DNA of 5,742 nt from an uncultured Eubacterium sp. (GCA_937894585.1 CALBGO010000003.1:1-5742); one strand, 5' to 3'; shown: positions 1 through 5,622, counted from the stretch's first letter. The notes: a model not told the origin generated them from the sequence alone. Made by a program: numbers and translations.

Positions 1-25
1 CAGCATCGAAGAATTGGGATTGTAA
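1..25 (+). CDS. 3' end of an upstream paralogue of the coiled-coil protein (partial)
   Basis: Read in the frame starting at base 2, the window opens with codons for SIEELGL followed by TAA at 23-25. These are exactly the last seven residues of the complete 379-residue protein at 540..1679, and the DNA matches with one substitution. The same terminator and RBS follow both ends. This is therefore most likely the C-terminus of a tandem paralogue whose body lies upstream of the window. Whether that upstream gene is intact cannot be seen from here. Confidence 0.75.
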
Positions 26-56
26 CATAGTTTTGTAATACATGTATTTAAGCAAG

Positions 57-85
57 AGCATCAGTGAAAACACTGGTGCTTTTTT
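57..85 (+). terminator. Intrinsic terminator after the upstream coiled-coil paralogue
   Basis: A 10-bp stem, AGCATCAGTG pairing with CACTGGTGCT (one G-U pair), encloses an AAAA loop and runs into a T tract at 80-85. It lies 31 bases after the stop codon at 23-25. The layout and most bases match the terminator at 1698..1726. Confidence 0.85.
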
Positions 86-113
86 CATGGGAAAAGACGA
101 GGAGGTGATGCCT

Positions 114-125
114 ATGAAAGTGTAG
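114..125 (+). other. Strong RBS with three-codon micro-ORF (MKV-stop), seam copy A
   Basis: AGGAGG at 100-105 lies 8 bases before ATG AAA GTG TAG at 114-125. An in-frame ATG at 108 would give MPMKV. In seam copy B the third codon is followed by CAG instead of TAG, and the reading frame runs on for nine codons. This is most simply the remnant start of a lost downstream gene, but the well-kept RBS leaves a leader peptide possible. The frame starting at 125 (DGKDNISETLYIPV and onward) reads like real protein for about 25 residues, so a frameshifted gene start may be present here. Confidence 0.45.
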
Positions 126-133
126 ATGGAAAA

Positions 134-475
134 GATAATATTTCTGAAACACTTTATATTCCTGTCTCCGAATTCCTTAAAGATATGAGAAAACAACTGA
201 ATAGAAGGAGGTCAGATACTTTCCTCCGGGGAAGAGCCAGAGTACGGGTGCGCGTCTTGCGAAAAACACCATCGTGCAAAATGATGAAAGCTGCGGCATC
301 AGGGCAAAGAGGCTCCGGAAGGGATCATGATACTTACGCACGGCTGAAAACAGGTGCGTCCCGGCGGGAGCGGGGAGGTGGAATTCCTATGAGGCAGTGA
401 AGCAGGCTGCTGTCTGACTGACTTAAAAACAGCAATTTACTTTTTCTGAATTTTTCGTGAAAAAATCGGTTTTCC
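134..475 (+). other. Gene-free, probably degenerate stretch
   Basis: No convincing intact gene is found between the first seam copy and the promoter of the 379-residue gene. Base composition jumps: about 52% G+C in 241-300 and about 63% in 361-420, against about 35% early in the following gene. Short plausible peptides occur in different frames and are broken by stops. One is NISETLYIPVSEFLKDM around 137-187; another is EEPEYGCASCEKHH just downstream, in a different frame. This suggests one or more decayed genes occupying the place held by the tape-measure-like gene in the next unit. GGAGG (207-211) can pair with CCTCC (223-227), but the stem is only 5 bp. Confidence 0.5.
336..400 (+). repeat. 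Diverged hairpin, RBS and micro-ORF module (MRQ-stop)
   Basis: A hairpin with ACGCAC (336-341) paired to GTGCGT (354-359), and CTG (344-346) paired to CAG (351-353), has an AAAA loop and a GG bulge. GGGGAGG (372-378) follows, then ATG AGG CAG TGA at 389-400. The order and spacing mirror the seam copies (stem with AAAA loop, purine-rich gap, GGAGGTG, CCTATGA), but the T tract has been lost. Bases 371-432 also resemble 5571-5622. I read it as a third, older copy of the same junction rather than a working terminator or gene. Confidence 0.45.
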
Positions 476-504
476 TTGCTCTGCCCTTGAAAAAAAGGTA
501 AAAT
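476..504 (+). promoter_or_regulatory. Sigma-A-like promoter for the coiled-coil gene
   Basis: A candidate -35 TTGCTC (476-481) and -10 TAAAAT (499-504) are separated by exactly 17 bases, in a very A/T-rich context with A- and T-tracts just upstream. Transcription would start near 511, giving a leader of about 30 bases before the ATG at 540. The -35 matches consensus at three of six positions and the -10 at five of six. No better placed promoter was seen. Confidence 0.5.
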
Positions 505-528
505 GAAAACAGAAACCTTTTTTCAGGG
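484..528. repeat. Inverted repeat flanking the -10 element
   Basis: CCCTTGAAAAAAAGG (484-498) is complementary to CCTTTTTTCAGGG (516-528), with one-base slips on the left arm. The TAAAAT -10 box lies at the start of the 17-base spacer, and the right arm touches the GGGAGG ribosome binding site. The left arm is upstream of the predicted transcript start, so this would act as a DNA operator rather than an RNA hairpin. The A/T-rich arms make a chance match possible. Confidence 0.4.
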
Positions 529-539
529 AGGGCAAAGAA

Positions 540-1679
540 ATGAGCGATGAGAAAAAAATTGCAAAGTATGAAAGACACATTAAAGCATGGCTGATTGAAT
601 TGGAAAACACTTTTAGTAAATTGGAGAAAACTGAGGATCCAAAGAAGAAAGAAAAGCTGGAAAAAAAGATTGCAAGAAATAAAGATGATTTGAAATTTTG
701 TGTTGAAACTTTAATCAATTTGGGAGGGAAAATAGAAGCAATAGAGGCTGTTATTCCGGATTCTCAAAAAGTTGTGCTTAAGACATTATATCTGAGGAAT
801 AGTGAACAAGATCGTGTCAAAGTTGAAAAAGAAATTGCAAGAATTAAGAAGATGCTGCATAAGCTGAAAGAAATGGCAAAAGAGGAATCTTACGGCAGGG
901 GCGATGATATTGAAATGAAGATGAAGAATAAGCTGTTTCGGGAAGAAGCTTTCGTGGGGTATCGTCTCAATAGAGCAGGTGAAAAAATCCGTCTTTCAGG
1001 AGAGCCAAATGCAGGGTATAATGACTACTGGAATTATGCGAGAGATTATGAGTCCACCAAAGACCAGTATTTTACACAAGAGGAGCAGCAGCTGATTCAA
1101 AAGTGCTTAGAATCCAGACAGGAAGAGAAAGCGTATCTTGTGGAGAAAAGAGCCTGGCTTGGAAGGTTAGGAAGTGGACTGCTTGATACTGCAGAAAAAA
1201 TGGATGCATGGGGAGATCTTGCGCAGGCGAAGTTTTGGGTGAGGAATCTGTATCAGGACGCATGTCCGGTTATCATCAGGGAGATGTACGGAAAACTGCC
1301 GAAAGCAGAAGAAGAGCAGAAGTCCAAAGAGATGACCAGACGGTATCTGGAATTTCTGCGCAGCGAGGAGCAGATTGCGGAGCTGAACAGAATCTATGCG
1401 GATACAGAGAAGGAAGCAGAAGAATTGAAAATGAAGCTAAAGACCTTTTCTTTTCAGAATGATGATTTTCTTTCAAAGAAGAATGACAGAGAGATACAGG
1501 AACTCATTAGAATTATGGAGCAGGATGTGGATGGACAAAATCTGTTGGTACTGTATCTGCTGCGGGAAAGGATCGGAATGGAAAAAACAGCGTTTATCAG
1601 TCAGTATAAATACGATCCGATTTTAGATACGAGGAAAGAATTATTAAACAAATTCAGCATCGAAGAATTGGGTTTGTAA
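540..1679 (+). CDS. Charged coiled-coil protein of unknown function (complete paralogue)
   Basis: I do not recognise this 379-residue protein. The ATG at 540 is preceded by GGAGG (527-531) at a spacing of 8 bases. Residues 1-115 are dense in Lys and Glu with heptad-like helices (for example around 15-50 and 90-115). A less charged middle carries an aromatic patch, NDYWNYARDYE (161-171), and a Gly/Trp segment, AWLGRLGSGLLDTAEKMDAWG (205-225, with flanks). Residues 255-345 are again helical and charged. No signal peptide, membrane segment or metal-binding cluster is visible, so it is probably cytoplasmic. The DNA for the N-terminal part is A/T-rich (about 35% G+C in 601-660), while later parts are near 48% (1261-1320), hinting at a mosaic gene. 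The C-terminus SIEELGL is shared with two partial copies in the window. A terminator follows, then the tape-measure-like gene, with which it is probably co-expressed. A partner, chaperone or scaffold of that protein is a guess from position only. Confidence 0.9.
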   Translation: MSDEKKIAKYERHIKAWLIELENTFSKLEKTEDPKKKEKLEKKIARNKDDLKFCVETLINLGGKIEAIEAVIPDSQKVVLKTLYLRNSEQDRVKVEKEIARIKKMLHKLKEMAKEESYGRGDDIEMKMKNKLFREEAFVGYRLNRAGEKIRLSGEPNAGYNDYWNYARDYESTKDQYFTQEEQQLIQKCLESRQEEKAYLVEKRAWLGRLGSGLLDTAEKMDAWGDLAQAKFWVRNLYQDACPVIIREMYGKLPKAEEEQKSKEMTRRYLEFLRSEEQIAELNRIYADTEKEAEELKMKLKTFSFQNDDFLSKKNDREIQELIRIMEQDVDGQNLLVLYLLRERIGMEKTAFISQYKYDPILDTRKELLNKFSIEELGL

Positions 1680-1774
1680 CAAATGTATTTAAGTAAGAGC
1701 ATCAGTGAAACCGCTGGTGCTTTTTTCGTGGGAAAAGACGAGGAGGTGAGGCCTATGAAAGTGCAGATGGAAAA
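1655..1774 (+). repeat. Seam repeat, copy B
   Basis: This is the second copy of the junction at 1-133. It covers the last eight or so codons of the coiled-coil gene, the stop, the 3' motif, the terminator, the AGGAGG ribosome binding site and the ATG AAA GTG start. Substitutions are few and the terminator stem tolerates them through G-U pairs. Sequence after 1774 leads into the tape-measure-like gene, while sequence after copy A does not. Such a direct repeat could support unequal recombination that adds, removes or swaps the downstream gene. Confidence 0.85.
1698..1726 (+). terminator. Intrinsic terminator between the coiled-coil and tape-measure-like genes
   Basis: AGCATCAGTG (1698-1707) pairs with CGCTGGTGCT (1712-1721), with two G-U pairs, around a four-base AAAC loop. 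It is followed by six T residues (1721-1726). It sits 18 bases after the stop codon at 1677-1679 and only 14 bases before the next AGGAGG. No promoter fits in that gap, so the next gene most likely depends on read-through. The G-U pairs make this stem a little weaker than the copy at 57..85. Confidence 0.85.
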
Positions 1775-1784
1775 CAGAAATTGA
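1755..1784 (+). CDS. Nine-residue micro-ORF ahead of the tape-measure-like gene
   Basis: ATG at 1755 opens a reading frame for MKVQMENRN ending in TGA at 1782-1784. AGGAGG (1741-1746) lies 8 bases upstream, an optimal distance. The stop is 22 bases before the ATG at 1807, which has its own RBS. The first three codons match the stump MKV at 114-125. It may be a leader peptide that keeps ribosomes close to the following start. It may equally be the leftover N-terminus of an ancestral gene whose body was replaced. There is no composition bias such as a run of one amino acid that would suggest classical attenuation. Confidence 0.4.
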   Translation: MKVQMENRN

Positions 1785-1806
1785 GTTTAGGAAAGGAGTT
1801 TTAAAA

Positions 1807-3612
1807 ATGGATAACAAACAGAAAGAATTAACCCGGAGTCTCAGCGCACTTGGTTCTGGTCTGTCCGCTTTGAGTGAAATCGTAAAAGAGTATTCGGAAA
1901 ACCTCGGGGAAGCCATAGAAACTATGGGTAATACAGCATCGGCTGTTTCAGGATTATATGAAGGTTTTAAAGGTTTAAGCGGAGCTCTTGGAAACTGGCA
2001 TGCTGAGCTTAGTGACAGCACAGCGGCAAAAGGATTCGAAAAAAATGTAACCTCTGCTGTTTCTAAGATTGGTGATGCAGTTTTGCAGCTGGATGAAGAC
2101 GGAGCAGGAATAAAAGGTGTATTTCTCGACATCGGAGAATCAGTTAAAACGAAATTTTCAAATATCAATAAAACGATAAGAAACTCATTTAACGATATAA
2201 AAAACGGCTTCTCCGCAATCCCGACTTCTTTTGAAGAAGCAGGCAGTCTGCTGACTTCTCATGCGGGAAGTATCGGAAGCAAGGCAGGCTCTCTGCTTTC
2301 TCTTGGGATTACAGGCGGCATTGCTCTTGCGGCGGCAGCAGTGGCAGGGCTTACCGCATCCTTTGTCTATCTGATGGAGTCTAATGAAGAGTTCGGAAAC
2401 AGAATAAAAGGCGCATGGTCACAGGTGACAGAAGCCTTCGCACCGGTGGAAGAAGCCTTTATTCATCTGAAGGAAACCCTCTTTGGCGAAGAGGACGGAG
2501 AGATGACCGCCTTTACGGATATGATTCTGGAAAGTGCAGAAAGTATCATCGAAACTATCAGCGAAGCGGCGGAGCTGATTTCTGAACTGATGACAGAAAT
2601 CTTCGATGGTCTTGCGGAGCTTTGGACAGAGCACGGGGAAGAAATTGCGGAAACAGTAACCGGTATGATAGAAGCTGTGACAGAAATCATCAGTGGAATT
2701 GTGGATGTAGTCAGCGGAATCATCGATGTGATTGCAGGATTTTTTACAGGCGACGGAAACCGGATTTCAGAAGGTGTGCAGCAGATGTGGGATGGCGTAA
2801 CGGAAATCTTTGCAAACGCCTGGGATCTGATTATGGAGATTTTCTCTGTTGCAGTAGACTTCTTTGCAGGAATCTGGAAAGGTATCCGGAATGTATTCTC
2901 CGTTGTAAGTGAATGGTTCGGAGAAAAATTTACAGCGGCAAAGGAAAGTGCGGCAGAAGCAATAGAGCCTCTGGTATCTGCGCTTAGCAGTATCTGGAAA
3001 AGCGTGCGCAAGGTGTTTGCGGATGTAAGCGGATTTTTCAGAGAGAAGTTTTCTGCCGCATACAGTGCGGTGAAGAATGTATTCAGCGGTTTGACGGGGT
3101 TTTTCAGCAATCTGTGGGCAAAGATCAAGAAAATCTTTACCAATATCGGAACCAGTATCGGAAACGGAATTGCGGGAGCATTTAAGACTGTCGTAAATTC
3201 GGTGATCAGTTTCGCACAGAATACCATTAACGGATTTATCCGGTCAATCAACGGAGCCATCGGCATGATAAACAAGCTGCCGGGCGTTTCCATCGGAACA
3301 ATTTCTACAGTCAGTCTTCCGCGCCTTGCGTCAGGCGGTCTTGTCGACGCGGGACAGCTGTTTGTTGCAAGAGAAGCAGGACCCGAGCTTGTCGGCTCTT
3401 TTGGCGCAAAGACAGCGGTCATGAACAACAGTCAGATTGTAGAAGCAGTATCCCGCGGTGTGTTTGAAGCGGTCAGAGCAGCATCAGGCGGAGAAAAGGG
3501 ATGCACACTGCATATTGTGAATAAACTGGACGGCAGAGAAATCGGAAGACAAGTTGTGAAGTATCACAATGAAGTCGTCAGAAAAACCGGCGTTTCGCCG
3601 CTGATGATTTAA
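1807..3612 (+). CDS. Orphan phage tail tape-measure-like protein
   Basis: The ATG at 1807 follows AAGGAG (1793-1798) by 8 bases, giving 601 residues. Residues 1-155 are amphipathic helices without a signal peptide. Residues 165-190 form one strong hydrophobic segment, LGITGGIALAAAAVAGLTAS with flanks, followed by YLMESNEEFGNRI. That arrangement (small-residue membrane helix, then a Y-L-x-x-(S/T)-NEEF motif) is typical of tape measure proteins. Residues 235-345 are a run of T-E-I-I-S-G-I-V-D type helices containing AGFFTGDGNRISEG. Residues 356-445 hold Trp/Phe-spaced repeats. The C-terminus has the family hallmark LPRLASGGLVDAGQLFVARE (504-523) and GPELVG. In phages these proteins set tail length and pass into the target envelope. 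They usually span roughly 600 to over 2000 residues, so this one is short. No tail, capsid or portal gene adjoins it, so the phage role is doubtful. It may be a co-opted or relic gene. Confidence 0.8.
   Translation: MDNKQKELTRSLSALGSGLSALSEIVKEYSENLGEAIETMGNTASAVSGLYEGFKGLSGALGNWHAELSDSTAAKGFEKNVTSAVSKIGDAVLQLDEDGAGIKGVFLDIGESVKTKFSNINKTIRNSFNDIKNGFSAIPTSFEEAGSLLTSHAGSIGSKAGSLLSLGITGGIALAAAAVAGLTASFVYLMESNEEFGNRIKGAWSQVTEAFAPVEEAFIHLKETLFGEEDGEMTAFTDMILESAESIIETISEAAELISELMTEIFDGLAELWTEHGEEIAETVTGMIEAVTEIISGIVDVVSGIIDVIAGFFTGDGNRISEGVQQMWDGVTEIFANAWDLIMEIFSVAVDFFAGIWKGIRNVFSVVSEWFGEKFTAAKESAAEAIEPLVSALSSIWKSVRKVFADVSGFFREKFSAAYSAVKNVFSGLTGFFSNLWAKIKKIFTNIGTSIGNGIAGAFKTVVNSVISFAQNTINGFIRSINGAIGMINKLPGVSIGTISTVSLPRLASGGLVDAGQLFVAREAGPELVGSFGAKTAVMNNSQIVEAVSRGVFEAVRAASGGEKGCTLHIVNKLDGREIGRQVVKYHNEVVRKTGVSPLMI
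2872..3135 (+). repeat. Internal protein repeats with 40-residue period
   Basis: Residues 356-382 (IWKGIRNVFSVVSEWFGEKF and on) and 396-422 (IWKSVRKVFADVSGFFREKF and on) are the same motif 40 residues apart. A weaker third element begins at about 421 (AVKNVFSGLTGFFSNLWAKI). The pattern is I-W-K-x-(I/V)-R-x-V-F-x-x-V-S-x-(W/F)-F-x-E-K-F-x-A-A. Spaced Trp/Phe repeats are common in tape measure proteins, where repeat number relates to tail length. The DNA copies at 2872-2952 and 2992-3072 have diverged, so the duplication is not recent. Confidence 0.7.
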
Positions 3613-3696
3613 AGCTAAAATTTATCTGGGACAGACCCGGACGCATAGATTTTATATCGATTTTTTCTCAAAGCAATGCAATACCGGATTTTAAAG

Positions 3697-3753
3697 AGTT
3701 ATACCCGTTATACCTTGCATGTGGAATAATTATAGGGTATAATGGGTATAACT
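3697..3753. repeat. Large inverted repeat over the ATPase promoter
   Basis: AGTTATACCCGTTATACC (3697-3714) is complementary to GGTATAATGGGTATAACT (3736-3753) at 17 of 18 positions, and the exception is a G-T pair. Each arm is itself a tandem pair of a GTTATACC-like 8- or 9-mer, so four related units lie in 57 bases, two in each direction. The -35 box begins in the 21-base spacer and the -10 box lies within the right arm. This is a strong candidate operator, possibly for the ATPase itself or a regulator outside the window. Little of the left arm would be transcribed from this promoter. Confidence 0.75.
3715..3743 (+). promoter_or_regulatory. Sigma-A-like promoter for the ATPase gene
   Basis: A perfect -10 TATAAT (3738-3743) lies 17 bases after a weak -35 TTGCAT (3715-3720). 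Transcription would begin near 3750, about 22 bases before the GTG start. The poor -35 and the overlap with the inverted repeat suggest that it is regulated. It also shows that the ATG at 3742 cannot be the translation start, because that ATG overlaps the -10 box. Confidence 0.7.
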
Positions 3754-3771
3754 GGTGAAGGAGGTGTTATT

Positions 3772-5568
3772 GTGGAGCTGGAGAAATTGATGGAGAAAAT
3801 TTTGGAAATAGAGCGAGAAATTGCTATGCTGCCGGAGGGAAGCATAACCAAGAAAAAGATAAAAGAGAAAGAATATTACTATCACAGAATTACCAGAAAC
3901 GGCAGGCGGACTGAAACCTATTTGCGCTTTGAGGAAGTTCCGGAGCTGAAAATCCGGATTGAAAAACGAAAAAAATTAGAAAAAGAATTAAAGAAACTAA
4001 AGGCGCTGGTTAAACAGGAAGAGGATCTAACGGAGCCTGAAAAACCTTTTCCCGAATTTAAAACCATTGTAAGAACAGGAAAAGTTCTCAAAACCCAGAT
4101 TGCAATAACGGGAAGATATAAGAAACGAGAATGTATTACAGCGCTTCGTGAGTATATTTTTGGACAACCGCAGGATAGGGTTTTTATTCTTTATGGGCTC
4201 CGAAGAACCGGGAAAACAACGATGATTCGTCAGATTCTTACCGAAATGTCCGAAGAAGAATTTAAAAAAGCAGCATTTATTCAAGTAAGGACGCAAGATA
4301 CTTTGGCAGACATCAATGACGACCTCAGACGATTAGAAGCTAAAGGGTTTCGATATGTTTTTATTGATGAAGTTACTCTACTGGAAGATTTTATGGAAGG
4401 CGCTGCACTGTTTTCGGATATCTACGCCAGCAGCGGAATAAAAATCGTTTTATCCGGAACTGATTCTTTGGGATTTCTTTTCTCGAAAGAAGAAGAACTC
4501 TATGACAGATGTATTATGCTGCATACAACCTTTATTCCTTATCGTGAATTTGAAAATGTCCTGGGTTTGAAAGGGATCGATGAATATATTCGTTATGGCG
4601 GAACGATGAGTCTTAGCGGTATGAACTATAATATCGAATCAACTTTTTCCGATTCAAAACATACGGAAGAATATATCGATGCTGCTATTGCAAAGAATAT
4701 TCAGCATTCCCTGAAACTGTATCAGAATGGGGGACATTTCAGACATCTGGCTGATCTGTATGAGCAGGGCGAATTAACAAATGTAATCAATCGTGTGGTG
4801 GAAAATATCAATCACAGTTTTGCACGAAGTGTTGTAGAAAAAACATTTAAATCTCATGATCTTTCTGTGACAGCATCAAATATGCTTAAGGATAAAAAAA
4901 AGCCGGTTAATATCAAAGCACATATGGATTTAGATGCGGTAACTTTGGGCATTATGCAGATGCTTGACATTATCAATAAAGAAGAGCAACGGGTAGATAT
5001 TCAAGATGTTCATATGTTTGAGATAAAAGAATATCTGGAGTTATTGGATTTGGTAGTGGAAATCGATTTGGAGTTCTTACCGGAAGTAAGCAGGGCAGGA
5101 ACTGTAACAGTGATTACACAACCGGGACTCAGGTATGCACAGGCGAGTGCGATTGTAGAAAATCTGCTGCTTGATGTAAAGTTTCAGGCGTTATCGGCCA
5201 AGGAAAGAAAGCGGATATTAGAAAGACTACTGAATGAAATCCGCGGAAGAATGATGGAGGATATTGTTTTGCTTGAAACAAAAATCGCCTGCCCTGACAA
5301 AAAAGTTTTTAAATTGCAGTTTGCTGCAGGCGAGTTCGATATGGTTATTTTTGATTCGGAAAAAGTCAGCTGTAAAATCTATGAGGTGAAGTATAGTAAA
5401 GAGCGGGCTGCAGAACAATATCGACATCTCAACGATGAAAAGAAATGCGCCATGACAAGTCACAGATATGGAGACATCGAAGGCAGATATGTAATTTATC
5501 GAGGTGAAAACACCGAGAAGGACGGGATTTCTTATCTGAATGTAGAAGAATATTTAAAATCCCTCTAA
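3772..5568 (+). CDS. AAA_14/DUF4143-like ATPase (COG1373 type)
   Basis: I choose GTG at 3772 because AAGGAGG (3758-3764) lies 7 bases upstream and the in-frame ATG at 3742 is inside the promoter. The product has 598 residues. Residues 1-90 are helical and charged around LPEGSITKKKIKEKEYYYHR (20-39), a start shared by several clostridial proteins as far as I recall. A P-loop ATPase follows: Walker A GLRRTGKTT (142-150), Walker B YVFIDE (195-200), sensor-like IVLSGTDS (225-232) and FIPYREF (254-260), which fits the P-x-x-x-E-F element of COG1373 proteins. The C-terminal part has MEDIVLLETK (495-504), GEFDMVIFD (520-528) and YEVKYSK (537-543). These give the E...D...E-x-K order of a PD-(D/E)XK fold, as in DUF4143. 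No signal peptide or membrane segment is seen. Relatives are widespread in gut Firmicutes and Bacteroidetes and their role is unclear; nuclease activity is unproven. G+C is low (about 33% in 4861-4920) against about 60% late in the preceding gene, so the two genes probably have different histories. Confidence 0.85.
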   Translation: MELEKLMEKILEIEREIAMLPEGSITKKKIKEKEYYYHRITRNGRRTETYLRFEEVPELKIRIEKRKKLEKELKKLKALVKQEEDLTEPEKPFPEFKTIVRTGKVLKTQIAITGRYKKRECITALREYIFGQPQDRVFILYGLRRTGKTTMIRQILTEMSEEEFKKAAFIQVRTQDTLADINDDLRRLEAKGFRYVFIDEVTLLEDFMEGAALFSDIYASSGIKIVLSGTDSLGFLFSKEEELYDRCIMLHTTFIPYREFENVLGLKGIDEYIRYGGTMSLSGMNYNIESTFSDSKHTEEYIDAAIAKNIQHSLKLYQNGGHFRHLADLYEQGELTNVINRVVENINHSFARSVVEKTFKSHDLSVTASNMLKDKKKPVNIKAHMDLDAVTLGIMQMLDIINKEEQRVDIQDVHMFEIKEYLELLDLVVEIDLEFLPEVSRAGTVTVITQPGLRYAQASAIVENLLLDVKFQALSAKERKRILERLLNEIRGRMMEDIVLLETKIACPDKKVFKLQFAAGEFDMVIFDSEKVSCKIYEVKYSKERAAEQYRHLNDEKKCAMTSHRYGDIEGRYVIYRGENTEKDGISYLNVEEYLKSL

Positions 5569-5570
5569 AA

Positions 5571-5622
5571 GCGGAGGTGGAAGTTCTGCTTATTAGGCTG
5601 TGGACGGACTGATTAAAAAAAC
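5571..5622 (+). repeat. Diverged RBS and GACTGA module resembling 371-432
   Basis: GCGGAGGTGGAAGTTCT followed by AGGCTG, then GGACTGATTAAAAA, lines up with GGGGAGGTGGAATTCCT, AGGCTG and TGACTGACTTAAAAA in the stretch 371-428, with a gap of about 10 bases. The RBS-like GGAGG no longer has an ATG after it. It directly follows the ATPase stop and directly precedes the third coiled-coil remnant, as the earlier module precedes the full coiled-coil gene. I see no function in it now. Confidence 0.4.

Larger units (their letters stand above)
1..133 (+). repeat. Seam repeat, copy A
   Basis: Bases 1-133 align with 1655-1774 almost base for base. The aligned stretch covers the end of the coiled-coil gene, its stop codon, the 3' motif ATGTATTTAAGnAAGAG, the terminator, the segment GGGAAAAGACGAGGAGGTGA and the start ATGAAAGTG(T/C)AGATGGAAAA. 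Copy A is 13 bases longer. The extra bases lie just after the stop, where a TTGTAA-like stretch appears to be duplicated. Homology stops abruptly after GGAAAA in both copies, which marks a seam between conserved and variable sequence. Confidence 0.85.

Noticed and set aside
207..227. GGAGG/CCTCC hairpin as an RBS-hiding riboregulator
   Set aside because: Only 5 bp and no start codon at a usable distance after it.
185..400. 71-residue Arg-rich reading frame in the G+C-rich stretch
   Set aside because: Low-complexity Arg/Gly/Ser composition typical of an out-of-frame read, no RBS at a proper distance, and it overlaps the diverged hairpin and RBS module.
437..718. Minus-strand frame with a Phe/Leu-rich, membrane-like product
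   Set aside because: Complement of the Lys/Glu-rich, A-rich start of the coiled-coil gene and its promoter; no RBS or promoter for it.
1689..2168. Minus-strand frame of 159 residues across the junction and the start of the tape-measure-like gene
   Set aside because: Overlaps a clear terminator, RBS and start on the plus strand, and its product shows no recognisable domain.
2463..3428. Long minus-strand reading frame of 321 residues
   Set aside because: Lies entirely inside the tape-measure-like gene, on the opposite strand. Its Ser/Ile/Pro-rich product is a complement artefact of the helical repeats, and the plus strand has clear family motifs.
1807..3612. Interpretation as part of an intact prophage
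   Set aside because: No capsid, portal, terminase, tail fibre, lysis or integrase gene in the window, and the neighbours are not phage genes.
3629..3645. Possible terminator TCTGGG-ACAGA-CCCGGA after the tape-measure-like gene
   Set aside because: The 6-bp stem is not followed directly by a T tract; the next T runs are 8 or more bases away.
3742..3744. ATG as the start of the ATPase
   Set aside because: It overlaps the TATAAT box, so it would not be on the transcript, and the AAGGAGG at 3758-3764 points to GTG at 3772.
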